A stretch of DNA of 64,000 nt from Siphonodentalium dalli (lineage: Eukaryota > Mollusca > Scaphopoda > Gadilida > Siphonodentaliidae). The notes beneath the pieces were generated by a model. The model was not told the origin of the DNA. It saw only the letters and a list, made by a program, of their open reading frames with translations, and did no database searches. Made by a program: the position numbers and the translations under genes. The stretch lies in NCBI GenBank assembly GCA_032622095.1, contig CP136069.1, positions 30,692,342 to 30,756,341 of the forward strand. Reading direction: 5' to 3'. Below are positions 13,401 to 28,400 of the stretch, one piece after another; the stretch's first letter is position 1; each line of letters begins with the position of its first letter.

Positions 13401-16400
13401 GTAATTGAAGTTTTTTCATATGAACAAGGGAACAAAGAGACAGACGTTTCAGATCAGATGCTACTGGCATTTTCATTTTACTGAAGAGGGTTGTATCAGT
13501 CAAATTAAATAGTGTGTATGTAATAATAATAATATAAATTCATTGTGCCTCCATCAAAGCCATAATCCCATGCCCTCACAGCTCATTAAAAAAAGCTTTT
13601 ATATGGCCTGATGTTTATACATGCTGTTTATCGTGGCATGTGTTCAAAAATACACCTGATAATATTCCCTTTTGAATTTTTCATGGTATTGATATACAGT
13701 AATGCTCTAATTAATCGACCCCTTAACCACAGCAGAATTATGGGTAACTTTTCAGGATTTAGTCGGAAATATGGCTTGTTGCCATTCATCGGAAAGCTCT
13801 CTCCAATTACTACAATAATTATTACTGGAATCACGTTCAGAAAGGACGTCTTACTTGTCGTACATCGATTTGAGCAATGCATATTCATATAGCGTAAATC
13901 GCTTTTAAAAGTGACAATTATGGTCTTCCATATATGCCGATACCTGCACTCGCCGCAGTTGACCTTTGTACTCTGGCGGATAACGAATAAATCGATAAAA
14001 TAGATTCCGGCACCACGTGTTTTGTGGCTTTGGTGATTTTTTTTATGGGTAATCCAGGTGGGAAACGATAAATGGTTTCAAATAGAATTGTAGTCGGGAC
14101 AGTGGTCACATGTCACTAAGTTATTTTTTCGGGTGAAATGTGGTTTCGCATTGTTTGCGTGCGAATGCCAAAGGCTATTTTCCAAGACATTGTTTCTTCC
14201 ACTTAGCATACATTCATGCGGAAAGCGGCACTGGTTTCCGATACTCCTAACCTAGACCTACATTTTGATATATTTGTAGCACCATAAATGTTTCAGAGCG
14301 ACGACAGCTCTAAATTTTCTTCCCATTGGCCACAGTTGCAATTTTTATGTGACCGCTGACTATGAAAATTGAACAGGCACTTGAACGAAAAGATCTCAAA
14401 TTTATTGAAAAATATATGGAACAAAACCAATGTTTTCAGTGCTACAGTATATGGACAAATTTGTTCAGAAATCTTTACTAATAGATATGAATACTTAAAT
14501 CAGAATGATTACTTGTGAAGTTCGAGGAATAATACATAATATTCTATTCAGTGCCACGAACATTAATAGTTTCAACTTCCGTCGATTTGTCACGATTGGA
14601 ACTACTGTGTAATGTAAGTGAGCAAGCGTGTTACATAAGCGAGTTACTGTGTATTATAAACGAGCTACCGTGTAATATAAATGAGTTACCGTGTAATATA
14701 AGTGAGCTACCAAATAATATTAAGAGCTACAATGTAATATAAACAAGCTACCAGTACCATGTGATATAAGCAGCTACTGTGTAATATAAAAAAGCTACCA
14801 GTACCATGTGATATAAATGAGCTACTGTGTAATATAAATAAGCTGCTGTGTAATATAAGCAAGCTGGCGTGTAATATAAACAATCTACTGTGTAATATAC
14901 ACAAGCTAGCTTGTAAATACAGTGTATAAGCAAGCTATCATGTAATCTTGTGTGTAATATAAATAAAAGGTCAGCAGACCACAGTGTCCCCCGAAAACGT
15001 GGCAAGTCGATGCCGCTTTGTTAAAGAAATTAAAAAAAATGTTGAAATTTTCTAAGTCGAAAAGGGTTAATAACTCTGTCAAAAAATAATTTTTCCGTCA
15101 TCTATATACATGTTGCACATCTTCAATATATGGGCAACAATATTCTGAAGTTTCAAATCTCTGGGATGAAATTTGTAGGAGGAGATGATTACACCATGAA
15201 GGTACTCAAAAGTGTGACGGACAGAGCCCGTTTCTATAGTCCCCCGAAAATAATTTTCGGGGGACAACAAGCTATCATGTAATATAAACAGGCTACCATG
15301 TAATATAAGTACCGACTTACAGTTAGGCCCCGGCTTGCGAATTATAGCTTTTTTCTTGAAATAGAATTTGAATGTAGGGTGTCATTATGTTATAGCTCTG
15401 TCGATACTCGAATTACCGGGATGACATTTGATGTTCTACTATTTTACTACCATAACACGTTGACCAGAAGTGCTCATCATTGTTCTGTATTTGCTCAAGA
15501 ATCTACGGAAGCCATCGAATCTTCCATGACTGGATCTTCCTGAAATTTGTGAAAACCCTGTGCCAATGCATTCCTTTATGTAGGCAAGTCTCCAATAGGG
15601 AGCTTCGCATATATACGAGAATACATTGGCCTAACAGTATTTACCTTGACCTTGTAAGCCAGTGCATTCTCTTTTATACATGTATGTGAGGCTCCCTATG
15701 GGAGACTTGCATATATAAGAGAATGCACTGAAACAAGATCTTTAATGCTGCACCAGCACAGCTCCTGTAATGAAATTTGATGAATATCTCAGACAGACAT
15801 TGAGACGACTACAAAACCAGACCGAACGGCAAATGCCGCCACATATGTGACCCGTCATATCAAATCCAGTCGTAAGTCGGGATTTTGTTCCCCTGTGCCA
15901 ATGCATTCTCTTATATATGCGAGTCGACCATAGGTCGCCTCGCATATATAAGAGAATGCATTGGCCTAACAATTTTTTATCATTTTTTTTAAATAAATGT
16001 TTCTGACAATTTTTAGGACATAAAATAAAAAACATCCATTACCCTGCAGGGAGCCCCACACATATATAGAAGCATATAGAAGAGTGTCGTCTGCTCATAT
16101 TTGTCTGGGGCTCTGTATGGGTGAAATTATAAAATTGTTAAAGAATACAAGAAAAAATTATTAAAATTGTAAAAGGCCAATGCATTCTCTTATATATGCG
16201 AGGCGACCTATGGTTAGGGTTTAATCCCGGGACCGGGAATTCCCGGGTTCCCGGTTCCGACAGTCGGTCCCGATTCCCGGGAAATTCAATGAGCAGAACC
16301 GGGAATCAAAATCCCTATATAATTAGAGTAATACCGTCTAATACGTTCGATATTAGAGCCAATATATGATATCTTTTCATAGAACAAAACGTGAATATTA

Positions 16401-19400
16401 ATGTCTGCCCTTACGGAAGCAGGGTCAACAAGATTCATGATTGGCAAGTTTGTTAAATTTCAGCGGTGGTAAGTATTTGCTATCAGCTTGTAGACAGTTT
16501 GTTGAGAACGCGGTAAACATGAGTCGCTTCAAATAGCCACGCGGGTGCATAGCGCACCAGACCTGCCCAACAACCGTACCGTAAAAACATATTTTTTGAG
16601 TTCAGTCAGGGTTCAGTGACAAGTTAGACAACGTCCACCGGTAGGTTCCGACATGTGGCCAAAGGCAAAGAACTGGCTTCCTGGTTGTGTAAACACACAG
16701 TGGGTATACTAATGGGGGAGAAGGGGAACTTGTCATTCAACAACCATGTCTTCCAAACTACGTCAACGTTATACACTCGAAACCAAAATACAGGTTGTCG
16801 ACTTGCATTTTTTTTCTCAAGTTTTACAGTACAGACTATAGTATAAACATAATCTGTTTCAACTGTAAATATTCAAACACGTGCTTTTTCATACATTTTA
16901 GTAGAGATACATCGTCATGTCTTTTGTCAGTAGTCCAGCCCTTTTAATTCAGATTGTTTGGCTTCGGCAATCTGCTACGGCAACCCTTTATCGTGGCCCA
17001 GCTTGCTTCAGCAAATGGCTTCGGCATTGCCGATTACCGTAGCCAATTATGAGGGCTGGTAGGCCTACTGTTAATTAATTACACCCACTGGCGTTTGTTA
17101 AACATGCAATTAGTCACTATTGTAACATCCTCTTTAGACAACGGATCACGAATATAGCGCCGGGTTTATTATTTTCCTAACCGGATTAAGTCACCCTCTT
17201 ATTTAATGCATAGACTACTATAGACTATAGATTTACCGAGCTGTCCAAAGTGTCGGAAATCTTTGCCCCCTTCCCGATAACCCACACTGCTTTACAAATA
17301 GTGTCATTTATGGGAATTTTGGGAAATAAAACAACAAGACTAGAAATGTTATTTTAATATTTTAATATTCACATTTAATTGAAAAATTACTTTCTCAAAG
17401 TAACTTATACTTACCTTTACTTAATCTGGAAGCTGCGTATATTTCCTGATACTCGGCGTTAGATCGGCTTTGATCTATTTCATCAGTTTTTCTGTCCAGA
17501 TTTCTTGGGATTTTTGGTTTCAAGTTGCAAAGGGCCATATCACAGACTCACAGTTTAAGCCCACATGGGTTTTTGAGCTCAAATAAAACAAAGGCCCCAA
17601 GGACCTCAACCTGGGTCAGTACGGTAGTTGTTTACGCAGCGAAATTATACGCGGTCGGAACTTTGGAAGATGGTCTGCTTTTATTTGTTTATTTTGATGT
17701 ATGTACCTGAAAATAAGTCTGACATAAGAATATAAAGAATATGTTATGTGCCCTACTTGTGTTTCTGTGTCTTTAAACCACGAAATATTCAGTTATCAGT
17801 CATTCCTGTTGGTCTGTAAATTACCCGGGAAAATTCCCGGTTCCCGGTTCTGATGACATTTTCAGTCCCGTACCCGGTTCCGCAAAATCTGGGAATATAT
17901 TAAACCCTACCTATGGTCGACTCGCATATATAAGAGAATTCATTGGCACAGAGTAAAAAAATCCCGACTTACGACCGGATTTGATATGCCGCCACATATT
18001 CACACATTAGGGCTCTTCTTTGTTCTGCGTTTGCTCAAGAATCTATGGAAGTCATCAAGTCTTTTTGAGGCGATACATATCTATCACGTTGGTAAGTCTA
18101 TCCATCAAGCTTTGAAATAGTGTGTCTGTCATTTGCAGAATGAGGTCCCCCAGAGGGTGAATTTAGTCATGCTGCCACGCACACTAGGCTAGCATCACTA
18201 AATTCACCCTCTGGGGAACTCATTCTGCTTAGGCTTCATCTTCTTGGAAGTATCTATAGTCTCAAATTAACATTGTTTTAGTTTCTTTTTCCCATCTGTT
18301 CAGTTTCTATATCCCCTAATTTGCAGAGGATAAATTGCATAATCGAGGTGAATGTTGGGTGAACATCACCACCTTCCATCTGATCCTAGGTGTCCCAAAG
18401 CAGTTGAGGCCTAAGTAGAATGAGGTTCCCAGATGGTGAATTTGGTGATACTAGCCCACCGTGTGGGATAGCGTCACTAAATTCACCCTCAGTGGACCTC
18501 TTTCTGCAAATATCAGACATACTATTTCAAGGCTTGCTTTCAATGGCATATAAAGTCTATACTAATCTACAATATTGCTCAAAATAGATGTGCAGTCTCA
18601 AATATAAAGTGCAGGAAATTGCATGCCATTGGAATCCATTTTAAAGATGCATAATCCAAATTAATGCTCCCAAATTACTATTTCTTTGGCTTCGGGTTAA
18701 AAATTATTTTATTCGAGTCACGGAACCCACCCATCAAAGCTCAGAGCGAACAGATATCGATTTTTGAATTTTTTTATTTCTCGAGATATATACTTATTTG
18801 TTGACTGGAAAAATATCATCAATGTGACGGTGTATTTTGAAGAAATGTTGTTGTTGTTGTTGTTGTTGTAACTTGATGATATGGGGACCGTCTGATCGGA
18901 TTGAGTACCTTTGACTGTAGACAATAGTAATTATGGGGTAAAGAAATGCTCGGAATGCGCATAAACAGACACCGGCATTTTCCACAATGGCGCATGCTAT
19001 CCAGTCTGGTACGATTATTGTTACCTATACCTTTTCCGGTGTCTCTCTTCCGCACAGTCATCAAAATATAAATAAACGTGAGATCTTAAATGGAGTTAGA
19101 AGTAAAATCCCGTGCAAAATCCAGGGTAGAAAAATCTTAAACCCAATTTAATCTTAACCCAACCTGCACAAATGTAATTTTTTGCAGTGAAATATTTCTT
19201 CTGGTTCTAGTAAGTTATATTATTTACCATTACTCGCTTTCTAAACAACAGTGCTTTGACTTGTTTTGTATGTGCAATGGAGTACACATACAGGTACTAG
19301 TACAGTAATGCTGTAATTAATCGACTACTTAACCACAGCAGAATTATGGGTAACTTTTCAGGATTTAGTCGGAAATATGGCTTGTTGCCATTCATCGGAA

Positions 19401-22400
19401 AGCTCTCGGCGAGCTGAGAGCTTTCCGATGAATGGCAACAAGCCATATTTCCGACTAAATCCTGAAAAGGCACCGTAATTCTGCTGTGGTTAAGGAGTCG
19501 ATTAATTACAGCATTACTGTATATATGATGTCATATGTTCGGTATCAATATTTATCAATACAAATTGGTGCTTTGTTATGTTCAGTCATCATCAAATGTA
19601 ATACTACTGACAAAACATACTCAAGTTTCCTTGCAGAGGGAGCAAATAAAACAAATGTGCAGACCCAAATAAGAAACGTGCAGGGTGGAAATTTCAATGA
19701 AATTAATAAACGTGTATGCACTTTGACTTGGAGCACTCAGGTTTAACCCTTTACCCAACAAACCGGCCAAAACCGGCCAAATAAAGCTTCAACAGCCTAA
19801 AATATCTTGGGTCTGTCTCAATAAAACCATACAAACATGGATATCATTGGAACTGGCTCATTGACCACATTGTGATGGTTATAGTTATGCCCTGTGCCAA
19901 TGCATTCTCTTATATATGCGAGTCGACCATAGGTCGCCTCGCATATATAAGAGAATGCATTGGCCTAAAACAATTTTTTTTTTTAACACTTTTTACCATT
20001 TTTTCTTACATTCTTTAACAATTTTATAATTTTTAATGTGTTAAGCCAATGCATTCTCTTATATATGCGAGGCGACCTATGGTCGACTCGCATATATAAG
20101 AGAATGCATTGGCACAGGGCCCTTCTGTTGGGTAAAGGGTTAATACATATTTAGTAAGTAGTCTATCCTGACACGAGAACATTCAGTATAAACATTGAAC
20201 AGTATAGGTCGCTTTGAGAAACATTACCTGCGAGCTTTAAAATAGTATGTCTGTTATTTGCTGAATGAGGTCCCCAGAGGGTGAATTTACGTTGGGCTAC
20301 CATCACCAAATTCACCCAACCTCATTCTGCTTAGTCATCAACTGATATGGGAGACCTAGGATCAGATTGAAGTTCCCCAGTTGAAGTTGATGATATTCAC
20401 CCATTAGTCACCTCAATTATGTATTTTATCTTCTGCAAATTAGGGGATATAGAAACTGAACAGAAGTGAGAAAGTAACTGAAATATGTTAATTTGAGACT
20501 AGATATTTCCCAGAAGATGAGGCCTAAGCAGACTGAGGTCCCCAGAGAGTGAATTTAGTGATGCTAGCCCACTGTGTGGGGTAGCGTCATTACCGTAAAT
20601 TCACCATCTGGGGACCTCACTCCTGCAAGTGACAGGCACACTATTTCAAGGCTTGTTTATCTGCATATGATAACGATGTGATTTTTATTCCAAATATTCC
20701 AAAGTTCCCACAATATTCTTTAAATCGTTTGACTGGAGGGAATTAGAGTTAAAGTACTTTCCCCTAGCGGTGAAATACGAATCGCCGAATGCAGCGCTTC
20801 TCGTTGGCGAGAGGTGTATTGTCATCTGCGTTGATTCCGTCTTAGGGTGTGGACCGCCTAAATTTTGTTGAACAGCCATATTGAATGTGCATCTTTGCCG
20901 GAGTTACAATATATTGAAGCCAACAAGACATTATCGCTTTACAGATTCATGCATTAACTTAATAACAAAATCGAACGGACAATGGCTGTTACGCTGGTGA
21001 TATGACACGGACGTTGGTCACTGTGAGATAAGCTGATTAGTGTGACGACTGCGTGATCGTTGTTTACCGGCTTGATTGAGTGAGACATTACCAGTTCGCC
21101 TTGCGCTCTTGTGCATCAAATTCGGAAGTTGTACAGTACATCAAGATAGCGGCAAACGTTGGTGTCTTCTAAGGGAATCCTCCGGTTGAGAAATTATGGT
21201 GGCGAATCGGCGATGAGTTATACGATTGAAGATAAGTATTATTCTTCTTTGTTAATTGACAATGTGCCCAAAGGGTTTGGGAACTGATGTATATATATTA
21301 GAATACATATACACATAGGCCCATAGCTCGGTCATTGAAACAAATGTATATAAATTCCGAAATTGGGAGCTAAATTGTGGTTTTACACTTACTATATATG
21401 TGTAACAGCACGCAGTTATATTATTGTAAGCTGCTGCGTTGAGGATGGTAAGATCGTTTTGTTCACGAAATAATTCGAATTCTTAGTATGGTTCCGAATG
21501 TGTGAAATTGTGTAAATCACGTGAAAATTGTGATACAATGTTATTGCAGTTGGGTTGCTCTGCATTCTCCCTGATGCAGGGATGCATACAATATTGGTTG
21601 TATTGTGAACGTTAAAATATACATACCGGTACCATATATTATATATAGAGTTGTCAACTTTTCAAAATTGCGGATTCACAAAAAATTAATTAGGGAATGG
21701 TTATTCCAAAATACACAAATTGTTTAGAAAATTTGGTTGAAATATCAATGGGTGACTGTGAGTACTGGTTTTGTCGATGTTCCATTCCAGGCGTATGGCG
21801 ATAAGCTTGGTTTTACCGGAGGTGTAGACATCGCAGATTGGCTGTCATCATCGGTGAGGATTCGTCTCCGAACAAGTGTTCATTTGGAAATGCATGGCGC
21901 TGAATTCATATGTTTACATGTAACAGACTGATGGGACTATGAAATCATTCTACATATCAACGGAACTCGTGTGTTCTGTATATCTTAGAACTGAACTACA
22001 GATGGTTCTTGTTAAAATTGGAATTAGCATATAAGCTAGTAATCATATAGTTTTGCGGAAATATGTTATCATTATGTGGGCTAATTGTTTAAGATTCACT
22101 GCAATGGTATAGCATTATAAAGTTATGACATGCATAATTATGACCAAAAGATATATTTATTATATGTAAATAATCGACTGAACAGTATATTCGAAACAGA
22201 TGTGTGAATCTTGAAATTTTCAATAACATATTCAATGGCACCATTGTCGAAGATCAGAATGTGATAAGGTACTCAGTGTGCCGCTTTAGTTTTATTAGAA
22301 ATTGGGCATATCTAATTATTCATCATTCTTTCTTTGTCAATCTGTGGTCCGCGTGACGATGCAACGCACTATCCTATATGGGTGTTGTTGTTCTTGGGTA

Positions 22401-25400
22401 TATTCGGGATGAAGGATGGAACGCGTTTTAGGGGAAATATTCTTTAAATCGTTTGACCGGAGGGAATTAGAGTTAAAGTACTTTCCCCTAGCGGTGAAAT
22501 ACGAATCGCCGAATGCGGTGCTTCTCGTTGGCGAGAGGTGTATTGTCATCTGCGTTGATTCCGTCTTAGGGTGTGGACCGCCTAAATTTTTACCGTCTAC
22601 GAGGCGTTAATACGTATATATATATACGTGTATTTATCCGCATTGCTATGAATCTGATAGCTCTTTCGTGAATTAAATCGATACATGTCTTTGTATGGGA
22701 CATGTTGAAATACATGTCATGTATTAGCTCAATTGTTGACACCTATTTAAAGAGAATGTATAGGGAGTGGTATGTGTGCATGAAATAATGTTGCCAGTGA
22801 TAAGCCGACACTGAGGTACGTACCGATCGACAGATCTGGTAGAGATCGGACGGTATAAGTTGTTACTTGGCATTGGTTTGGTGTCACAGGTTTCCATAGG
22901 TGTTTTATCCTACGGGTTTTTATCTATGGTTTTTCCTGGCCGGCCACGTACTGTAGTAACATTATGGTTCATGTTGTTCTTTATTGTGAAATCCATGATG
23001 ATTGTATAATATGATTGTATATATATATTGGAAATATTATGTTTCATAACTCAGTATTACATGTAGAGTCATATATTGTAGTGTGTTAAGACTCGAATAG
23101 TCTTTCTAAAGTAGATCCGACTGGCCGTATGCAACATATATTTTCATATAACATCAGTTGTATGTTGAAGTGCAGAGTATCCACTGCATCTACAGTGTAT
23201 CTTGTTACCTGCATGGTGTGTAATTGGAATACGAATTACCATTGGAATTACTTGTGCATATATGGAAATTTGAGATTCGTAAATTTTTCCAGATGAAACC
23301 GAGTAACCGTGGTTATTCACAATGGTGTAAACGGGTATATATTATGCTCACTGTCAGTACAGTATGATTGTATAATATGATTGTATCTATATATTGGATA
23401 TATTATGTTTCATAAATCAGTATTACATGTAGAGTAATATATTGTAGTGTGTGTAAGACTCGAATAGTCTTTCTAAAGTAGATCCTGTATGCAACATATA
23501 TTATCATAATAGCATCAGTTGTATGTTGAAGTGCAGAGTATCCACTGCATCTACGGTGTATCTTGTTATATGCATGGTGTGTAATTGGAATACGAATTAC
23601 CATTGGATTTACTTGTGGATATATGGACATTTGAGATTCGTAAATTGTTCCAGATGGAACCGAATAACCGTGGTTATTCACAATGGTGTAAACGGGTCTG
23701 TATTATGCTCACTCTCAGTACAGTTCGAACAAATTACGTTGGGTTTTTTGATCGTATGCGCAGAGGCAGATGGGATATCAGTGTATTCTAGGATTGTATG
23801 GATGCTTATTGATACATATCGGTGATAGATATATGTATTGGCTGTATATTATATTTGTTTCAATTAATGGAGAATTTATATGCATATTACCGGTAATTCA
23901 AATATAATTATAAGTAATGCAGACTGACATTATACTGCTCATGCAGTGTTCGCTTGTCCGAACGTTCAGTGATGTTCTGGAGTTTGTGCCGATGCAAACG
24001 GATACTTGGCTCCATAATTAGATGCAGTCATCTCTCAATGCATACTATATGGCTATTTATTCTATTGTATGTATTTTCAGTGGACTGAAATATGTAATAT
24101 TTGGGATATTTGAGCATTGAGAATTGTGAATAATTAAAAGTTCGAACCGATGCAATGCGATTTTTGGTGGACTATTTTGTAGAATACTACAGTAAACGTT
24201 GTTTTGGGTCCATAAACAAAATCGTATAAACTGGACAAAACTATATTCTCACTGTCAGTACAGTGTCGTGTTGGAACCAGTGATGTTTGGTTTTCTGACC
24301 GTGTGCTCGGTGGCCGACGGGCGATTGTTGTATTATAAACAAAGCGATGCTTATTGATACATATGTGTGTATATGTGTATATATATGTATGTATATGTGT
24401 ATATATATGCTGTGTGTTATATTGTTTCCAATTTTGGCGAATTATATGCATATTAATTCAATTAGAATTATAGGTAATGCAGACCGACGCTATATACTGC
24501 TCATGTAGAGTACGGTTTCCGAACGTTCAGTGATGTTCTGGAGTTTGCGCAGACGCAAACGGATATTTTGGTTCCATGCATAATTCGATGCAGTCATCTC
24601 TCAATGGTTAATAGATGGCTATTTGTTCCATTTTATGTATTTCTAGTGGACTGACATGTGGGATATTTGGATCTTTGAGCATTGAGATTTGTGAATGATT
24701 AAATGTTAGAACCGATGAAAAGCGGTTTTTGGTGGACTGTTTTGTGAAATACTACAGTAAAAGTGGACTTGATTCCATAAATATCCGTACATATTTCCGA
24801 TGGAATAGGAAAATTGTGTATATATTGGTGACTAATTACACACTGTCATTATAGTGACGCGTTGTAACTGCATTGTGAATGCGATGCGATTTCATGTCAG
24901 TTCGCGGTGGGGCACTGCAACGTGATGCACGGCCCGGGTAGTGTGCGTGATAGATTATCAGGCCGCACTGTCATTCAAAGTGCGAGGTTTAGAACATTCA
25001 GTGATGTTCCTCCATCTGCGCAGATGCAGGTGAGCGTGTACACAATGATATCATTTTCTATCTCGGGTGTGATTTAGAACATTCAGTGATGTTGGGCCAT
25101 CTGCGCAGATGCAAATGGCAGATGTAATTGTGATGGATGTCCTTGTTTATATGGTTGTGATGGAATGTTTTTGTGCATGTATATTGGAATGATTGTGTAT
25201 TTGGTGAGAATAAATATGGTCCGCGTGACGATGCAACGCGCTATCCTATATGGGTGTTGTTGTTCTTGGGTATATTCGGGATGAAGGATGGAACGCGTTT
25301 TAGGGGAACAATGGTGTAGTTGTTTGTTCAACCCATTCCATACTAAAGCATCATTGATGAGTAGTTCCCATAGGAAATGTTGATTGATTGATTGATTGAT

Positions 25401-28400
25401 TGTTTATTTTGCAAAGCCAACATTTAAGTTGGAACATAGCCAAACATATATACATATACATGTATACAAACAAACAATTTATACAAACAATTTATACGTT
25501 AACAATTATATCATATTTCCGTAACAAATTCACCATAATATAATGATTATACACAGCACGTATACATAGATTCATTAACAATTACCTTGTATAATTATGC
25601 AATTTCCTATGTATGGATGTGTCGCATTATATATACAGTAATGCCCTAAGTAATCGACTCCATAACCATAGCAGAATTATGGGTAACTTTTCAGGATTTA
25701 GTCGGAAATATGGCTTGTTGCCATTCATCGGAAAGCTCTCCCCGAGAGCTTTCCGATGAATGGCAACAAGCCATATTTCCGACTAAATCCTGAAAAATTA
25801 CATATAATTCTGCTGTGGTTAAGAAGTCGATTAATTAGTGCATTACTGTAATGCTTCTTGGAAGTAATGGGATTCCCTGCTGTTTAATTATGACTCTGGA
25901 ATGCAAAGCTTGTACAATAGTATGTATTCCAATGATACTGGTGGCTATTGTGTTGTTGGTTATATTGGGGAGGGGTGGTTGCTATTGAGATGTGCATGAG
26001 GTTGGGGATATGCCCACTTCTGGATTTCTAGTTGCAATTTTGTCATTTGGATCAAAATTACAACTCAGAAAATATAAATTTTCCACCCCATGCGATTTTT
26101 CAGACAGTTAAAACAGTCTATTTGTTCTCCGTATCAAGCCTGAGTTTAGTGTGCCTGTCATTTGCAGAATGAGGTCCCCAGAGGGTGAATTAAGTGACGC
26201 ATAGCAGTAGTGCTGGGCGGTATTTAAGCATAAAAATACCGCGGTAATCCTAAAATAATACCGCGGTATACGGTATTACCGATTATTTAAACTAATCCCT
26301 TAAAACCCCCGTTTAGTAGCATTCGTTTGGTGCACAGATCGACTGTTTATGGAGGAAAATCTAATCGCTACAGATTACATAAAATAAGGAAATGTACGCT
26401 CCGTTTTATTAAATTATGGATTGCAATCAATGAATGTATCATTATCTGCAAGCATGGATTCATGAGCTGATCTTAAATACAGGTAATAATTGCGATTTAT
26501 GCAACTTAATGCAAGCATCATTCAGCGAAGCCGGATATACACCCAAGAGCTTTGAAACAATCCCCCACTGACAGTGCCGACTTGCAGAGCACGTGCTGTG
26601 ATGTTGATATTGGAATGTTCCGCCGGGTGTGAATAACTTAAGAATAAGTACAATGCTTTTATTAAATGCCGGGAAATAAAGTGTATTACTTCCAAAGTAT
26701 TTAACTTCTAGAACTATTATTGACTTCCCGTTGAATTATTATAATCATACTTTTAAATCCCGGTTTATGAATGTGATCAATTATTCCCACTCGATAACAC
26801 CCTTGAAATAATGAGCTGCCCCATAAATTCGGTCGATAAAAAATAGCGCAGAATGATGCAATCATACCTTGCAATATAATGTTGGGCTGGGTTTTGTCCC
26901 AGGTAGCGAAGGAATACATTTTGTTTGGAAATGACATGGGGAAAGAAGTGACATGAGTGAAGATTGAACAGTTTTTTCCAACTAAAAGATAATGCAACAT
27001 GGGATGAATACACATAAAGGGCGTTGCATAAACTTGCACACGCCAATCATTGAAACGGACTAGTCATTTTAAAATTGTCGATGAGCACGTGCATGGGGTA
27101 CACAACGTAAATCTTGAAATATATTCGCGCCAATTTCGCGGATGACTTGGTAAACAGAATCCGCAACACTAGTAGCTACCTCAGCCCAATTTACAGCAAC
27201 GCTGTCTCCTGACACAAACTCGCTACCTCTTAATTATGATTTCGATGAAATACGGTGTATAGAAACGAAGTAATTTCTTTGTATCCCGACAAAGGAAAAC
27301 CACAATATACTCCGTAATGTGCCTGTATGACATGTAACCGCGATAATACCGTCTTCAAGGTTTACCGATTATGGAAAAGAATGACGGTAACGGTATTGAA
27401 AATCTTACCGATTATAATCGGTATACCGAAATACCGCCCAGCACTACATAGCAGGCTAGACTCACTAAATTCACCCTCTGGGGACCTCATTTTTCTTAGG
27501 CCACATCTTATCTCATCATTTCTATAGAAACTTCTTCACATAGATTCTATTTCTTTTTAAGTCTATTTCTCTATATTCCCAAATTGGCAGATGACACATT
27601 GCATAATCAAGGTTCCCAATGGGTGTACATCACAATATTCACCATTTGGGAACCTCAATCTGAATCTATGTTTCCCATAGCAGATGAGGCCATGCAGAAT
27701 GAGGTCCCTAGAGGGTGAATTTGGTGATGCTAGCCCACTGTGCGGGATAGCATCACTAAATTCACCCTCTGGGGACCTCATTCTGCAAATGACAGACACT
27801 AAACTCAGACTTGGTACAGAGACTCGCACATTCTATATCTGAAAAATTATAAATGTTTAAAATATTTAGTGGAGAACTTGAAAATGATGTTCTTTGTTCA
27901 TTTCAGGTGTCTTACAGTCGATGCAGCTCACTGGTCGTTAAATATAAATAAACATGCCATCCATTCTGAAGATTTTTTTCGCGCTAACAACTATTGTCGC
28001 TGTCGTGGTGATAGTGGGAATCTCCACCTCTTTGTTTGGGTATCGTCACGTGGAGCGATTTCCAGTTAAGGCTGGAAATAAACCAGATATCCGGTTATCT
28101 ACAGGCCTCGTCTTGCCGGATGAAAGAACTCAGAATCTTTCTTTGAAAGTTCCACTTGGTCAACTGCCAAATAAGAATGAAAAAGTTCAGGGGAAAACAT
28201 CAAATGCAACAACAACAATGATGACGATGGCAACAAAAAAAGTATCAGTGACGAAACAGTCAGTTATGGCTCCTGGTTCTCCTGTTGGAAGCAGACCTGA
28301 TGAGTGCGACGGATGCTTCAAGCATAATTATACTTATGTGATAAATAATGAGAATTTGTGCACAACGTCGCCACCGAATGATACCCTTGATTTGCTCATC

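Noticed and set aside
14597-15005. Minus-strand frames across the 21-bp repeat
   Set aside because: Product of a repeat unit that is a multiple of three; low-complexity Tyr/Leu/His peptide.
20712-20866. Repeat X as a ribosomal, spliceosomal or SRP RNA gene
   Set aside because: Some short motifs look rRNA-like (AGCGGTGAAAT), but no extended match to any structural RNA I can recall, and the minus strand reads as open without homology.
26701-27046. Minus-strand frames in the 26.2-27.4 kb hAT element as transposase
   Set aside because: No hAT dimerisation or catalytic motifs seen; two overlapping frames, both short.
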